DNA of 6,128 bases. Source: Nitrospira sp. GTDB taxonomy: Bacteria; Nitrospirota; Nitrospiria; Nitrospirales; Nitrospiraceae. The DNA lies in contig JACOEF010000458.1 in assembly GCA_024998705.1 (NCBI GenBank), positions 1-6,128 on the forward strand. The letters are read 5' to 3'. Shown in pieces: positions 5,248 through 6,128 of this stretch. The notes under the pieces are model-generated. The model was not told the origin of the DNA and searched no databases. It saw only the letters and a program-made list of their open reading frames with translations. Numbering within the stretch: the stretch's first letter is position 1; every line of letters begins with the position of its first letter. The translations under genes were made by a program, and so were the position numbers.

Positions 5248-5952
5248 TCAGGCCAACTGTGCCAACGCTACCTTCGCCGCCATCTGCTCGGCTTCTTTCT
5301 TACTATGCCCGCGCCCAATCCCTCGCATGACACCCTGAATGGTCAACTCGACCTCGAAGACCTTCTCATGGTCCGGCCCCGATTCACGGACTGTCGCATA
5401 CTGCGGCAAGGTATCAAACCGCTTCTGGCGGACCTCCTGAAGCTGTGTCTTGTAATCCTCCATCCCGGGTCGCGCCTGTTCGGCGCGTGTCGCCAACAAT
5501 TCTTCTTCCAACACCCGCAGCGTAAACGTCCGGCTGGCTTCCAGCCCGCCGTCTAGGTAAATCGCCGCAATCAGGGCTTCAAGCGCATCCGCCAACAGGG
5601 AGTGTTTCTCACGCCCCTTCGAGAGTTCTTCGCCTTTCCCCAGCCGCAAGAGGTGGCCCAGCTTCATGCGTCTAGCCGCCTTCGCAAGCGACGCCTCGCT
5701 GACCAGGTGGGCCTTCAATTTCGAAAGCCCGCCCTCATTGCTGCCTGGAAATTCAGCGGCGAGATACTCACTCATGACCAGGGAGAGCACCGCGTCGCCC
5801 AGAAACTCCAAGCGTTCGTTCTGTGTTCGATCTTTGCTGCGCCGCTCGTTGGAATACGATTTGTGCGTCAACGCTTCTTCCAACAGGCGAGGCTGATGGA
5901 AACGGTAGCCCAGAAGGCGCTGGACCGCCTCAATTGACGTTGCCGGCGTCAT
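5248..5952 (-). CDS. rnc: Ribonuclease III
   Basis: This double-strand-specific endoribonuclease processes rRNA precursors and structured RNAs as a cytoplasmic dimer. Its 234 residues match the usual bacterial length. The N-terminal RNase III domain (about 5-155) carries the signature NERLEFLGDAVL with E46, E49 and D53. The second active-site block, LLADALEALIAAIYLDGG, carries D122 and E125. These align with E. coli E38, E41, D45, D114 and E117, so the Mg-binding site is complete. The C-terminal double-stranded RNA-binding domain (about 165-234) begins DYKTQLQE and ends with GxGxSKKEAEQMAAKVAL. The ATG at 5952 is the only plausible start: an in-frame stop lies just upstream and no other start codon intervenes. 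Its AGGA site is only 3 bases from the ATG, unusually close. The gene follows fabF by 28 bases and precedes the isomerase gene, indicating one minus-strand operon. No leader hairpin like the autoregulatory site of E. coli rnc was noticed. Confidence 0.97.
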   Translation of the reverse strand: MTPATSIEAVQRLLGYRFHQPRLLEEALTHKSYSNERRSKDRTQNERLEFLGDAVLSLVMSEYLAAEFPGSNEGGLSKLKAHLVSEASLAKAARRMKLGHLLRLGKGEELSKGREKHSLLADALEALIAAIYLDGGLEASRTFTLRVLEEELLATRAEQARPGMEDYKTQLQEVRQKRFDTLPQYATVRESGPDHEKVFEVELTIQGVMRGIGRGHSKKEAEQMAAKVALAQLA

Positions 5953-5980
5953 ACGTCCTGACTTCGCGCACTAAAGAGGA

Positions 5981-6128
5981 TTACTGGTCACACCTGCGAA
6001 ACAGCAGGCAGGCGTTAACCCCGCCAAAACCGAAGGAATTGGAAAGGACGACCTGAGTCTTGACCGGACGCGCAGTATGAGGCACGTAGTCAAGATCGCA
6101 GGCGGGATCGGGATGATCAAGATTGATG
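5981..6128 (-). CDS. fabF: 3-oxoacyl-[acyl-carrier-protein] synthase II, C-terminal fragment
   Basis: The last 48 codons and TAA stop of a condensing enzyme run in from the right edge; the first complete codon begins at 6127. The visible peptide starts [20 protein letters not shown] and contains [16 protein letters not shown]. This matches the FabF/KAS II C-terminus (E. coli NLDNPD, CDLDFVP and NSFGFGGTN), including the gating-loop Phe of GFGG. FabF elongates acyl-ACP chains by decarboxylative condensation with malonyl-ACP in the cytoplasm. The catalytic Cys and two His lie outside the window. The usual Thr of GFGGTN is Val here, a mild change. Placement directly before rnc is a common bacterial arrangement, often with acpP upstream. 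FabB or another KAS paralogue cannot be fully excluded from 48 residues, but the context favours FabF. Confidence 0.9.
   Translation of the reverse strand, partial: INLDHPDPACDLDYVPHTARPVKTQVVLSNSFGFGGVNACLLFRRCDQ

Noticed and set aside
5602..5937. 111-codon plus-strand frame opposite rnc
   Set aside because: It is fully antisense to the catalytic domain of RNase III, with no start signal or motif.

Overview
The window looks like chromosomal DNA of a free-living, moderately GC-rich Gram-negative-type bacterium. A Nitrospira-like member of the Nitrospirota is my best guess. It rests on general gene style (soluble hybrid kinases, an exosortase-associated polysaccharide deacetylase, a fabF-rnc-peptidylprolyl isomerase string), not on a diagnostic marker, so treat it as inference. 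I see no insertion sequence, CRISPR array, tRNA, rRNA or phage gene.

Left part (1-2534, + strand): two multidomain phosphorelay proteins are encoded back to back with a 4-base ATGA overlap. The first enters the window already inside its kinase ATP-binding domain and continues with a receiver and a C-terminal HPt domain. The second is receiver-HisKA-HATPase. Neither shows a DNA-binding or enzymatic output domain, so the signal must pass to a regulator outside the window.

Middle (2535-3762, + strand): a 335-base non-coding gap carries a good sigma-54 (-24/-12) promoter match with inverted repeats on both sides. It precedes a GTG-started polysaccharide deacetylase of the XrtA/PEP-CTERM-associated type. 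That gene is broken near its 3' end: the family-typical C-terminus lies in the -1 frame, immediately after an A4 run at 3616-3619. A one-base loss, by mutation or sequencing error, explains it most simply.

Right-middle (3763-4559): a small secreted protein of unknown function (3921-4496, +) follows, then a strong GC-rich hairpin between convergent genes that probably acts as a bidirectional terminator.

Right part (4560-6128, - strand): an ordinary housekeeping operon is read right to left. It holds the C-terminus of FabF (fatty acid elongation), RNase III (rnc), and an exported cyclophilin-type peptidylprolyl isomerase.

No clearly new biological system is visible. The points most worth checking are the deacetylase frameshift, the sigma-54 promoter with possible enhancer sites, and the layout of the tandem phosphorelay pair.
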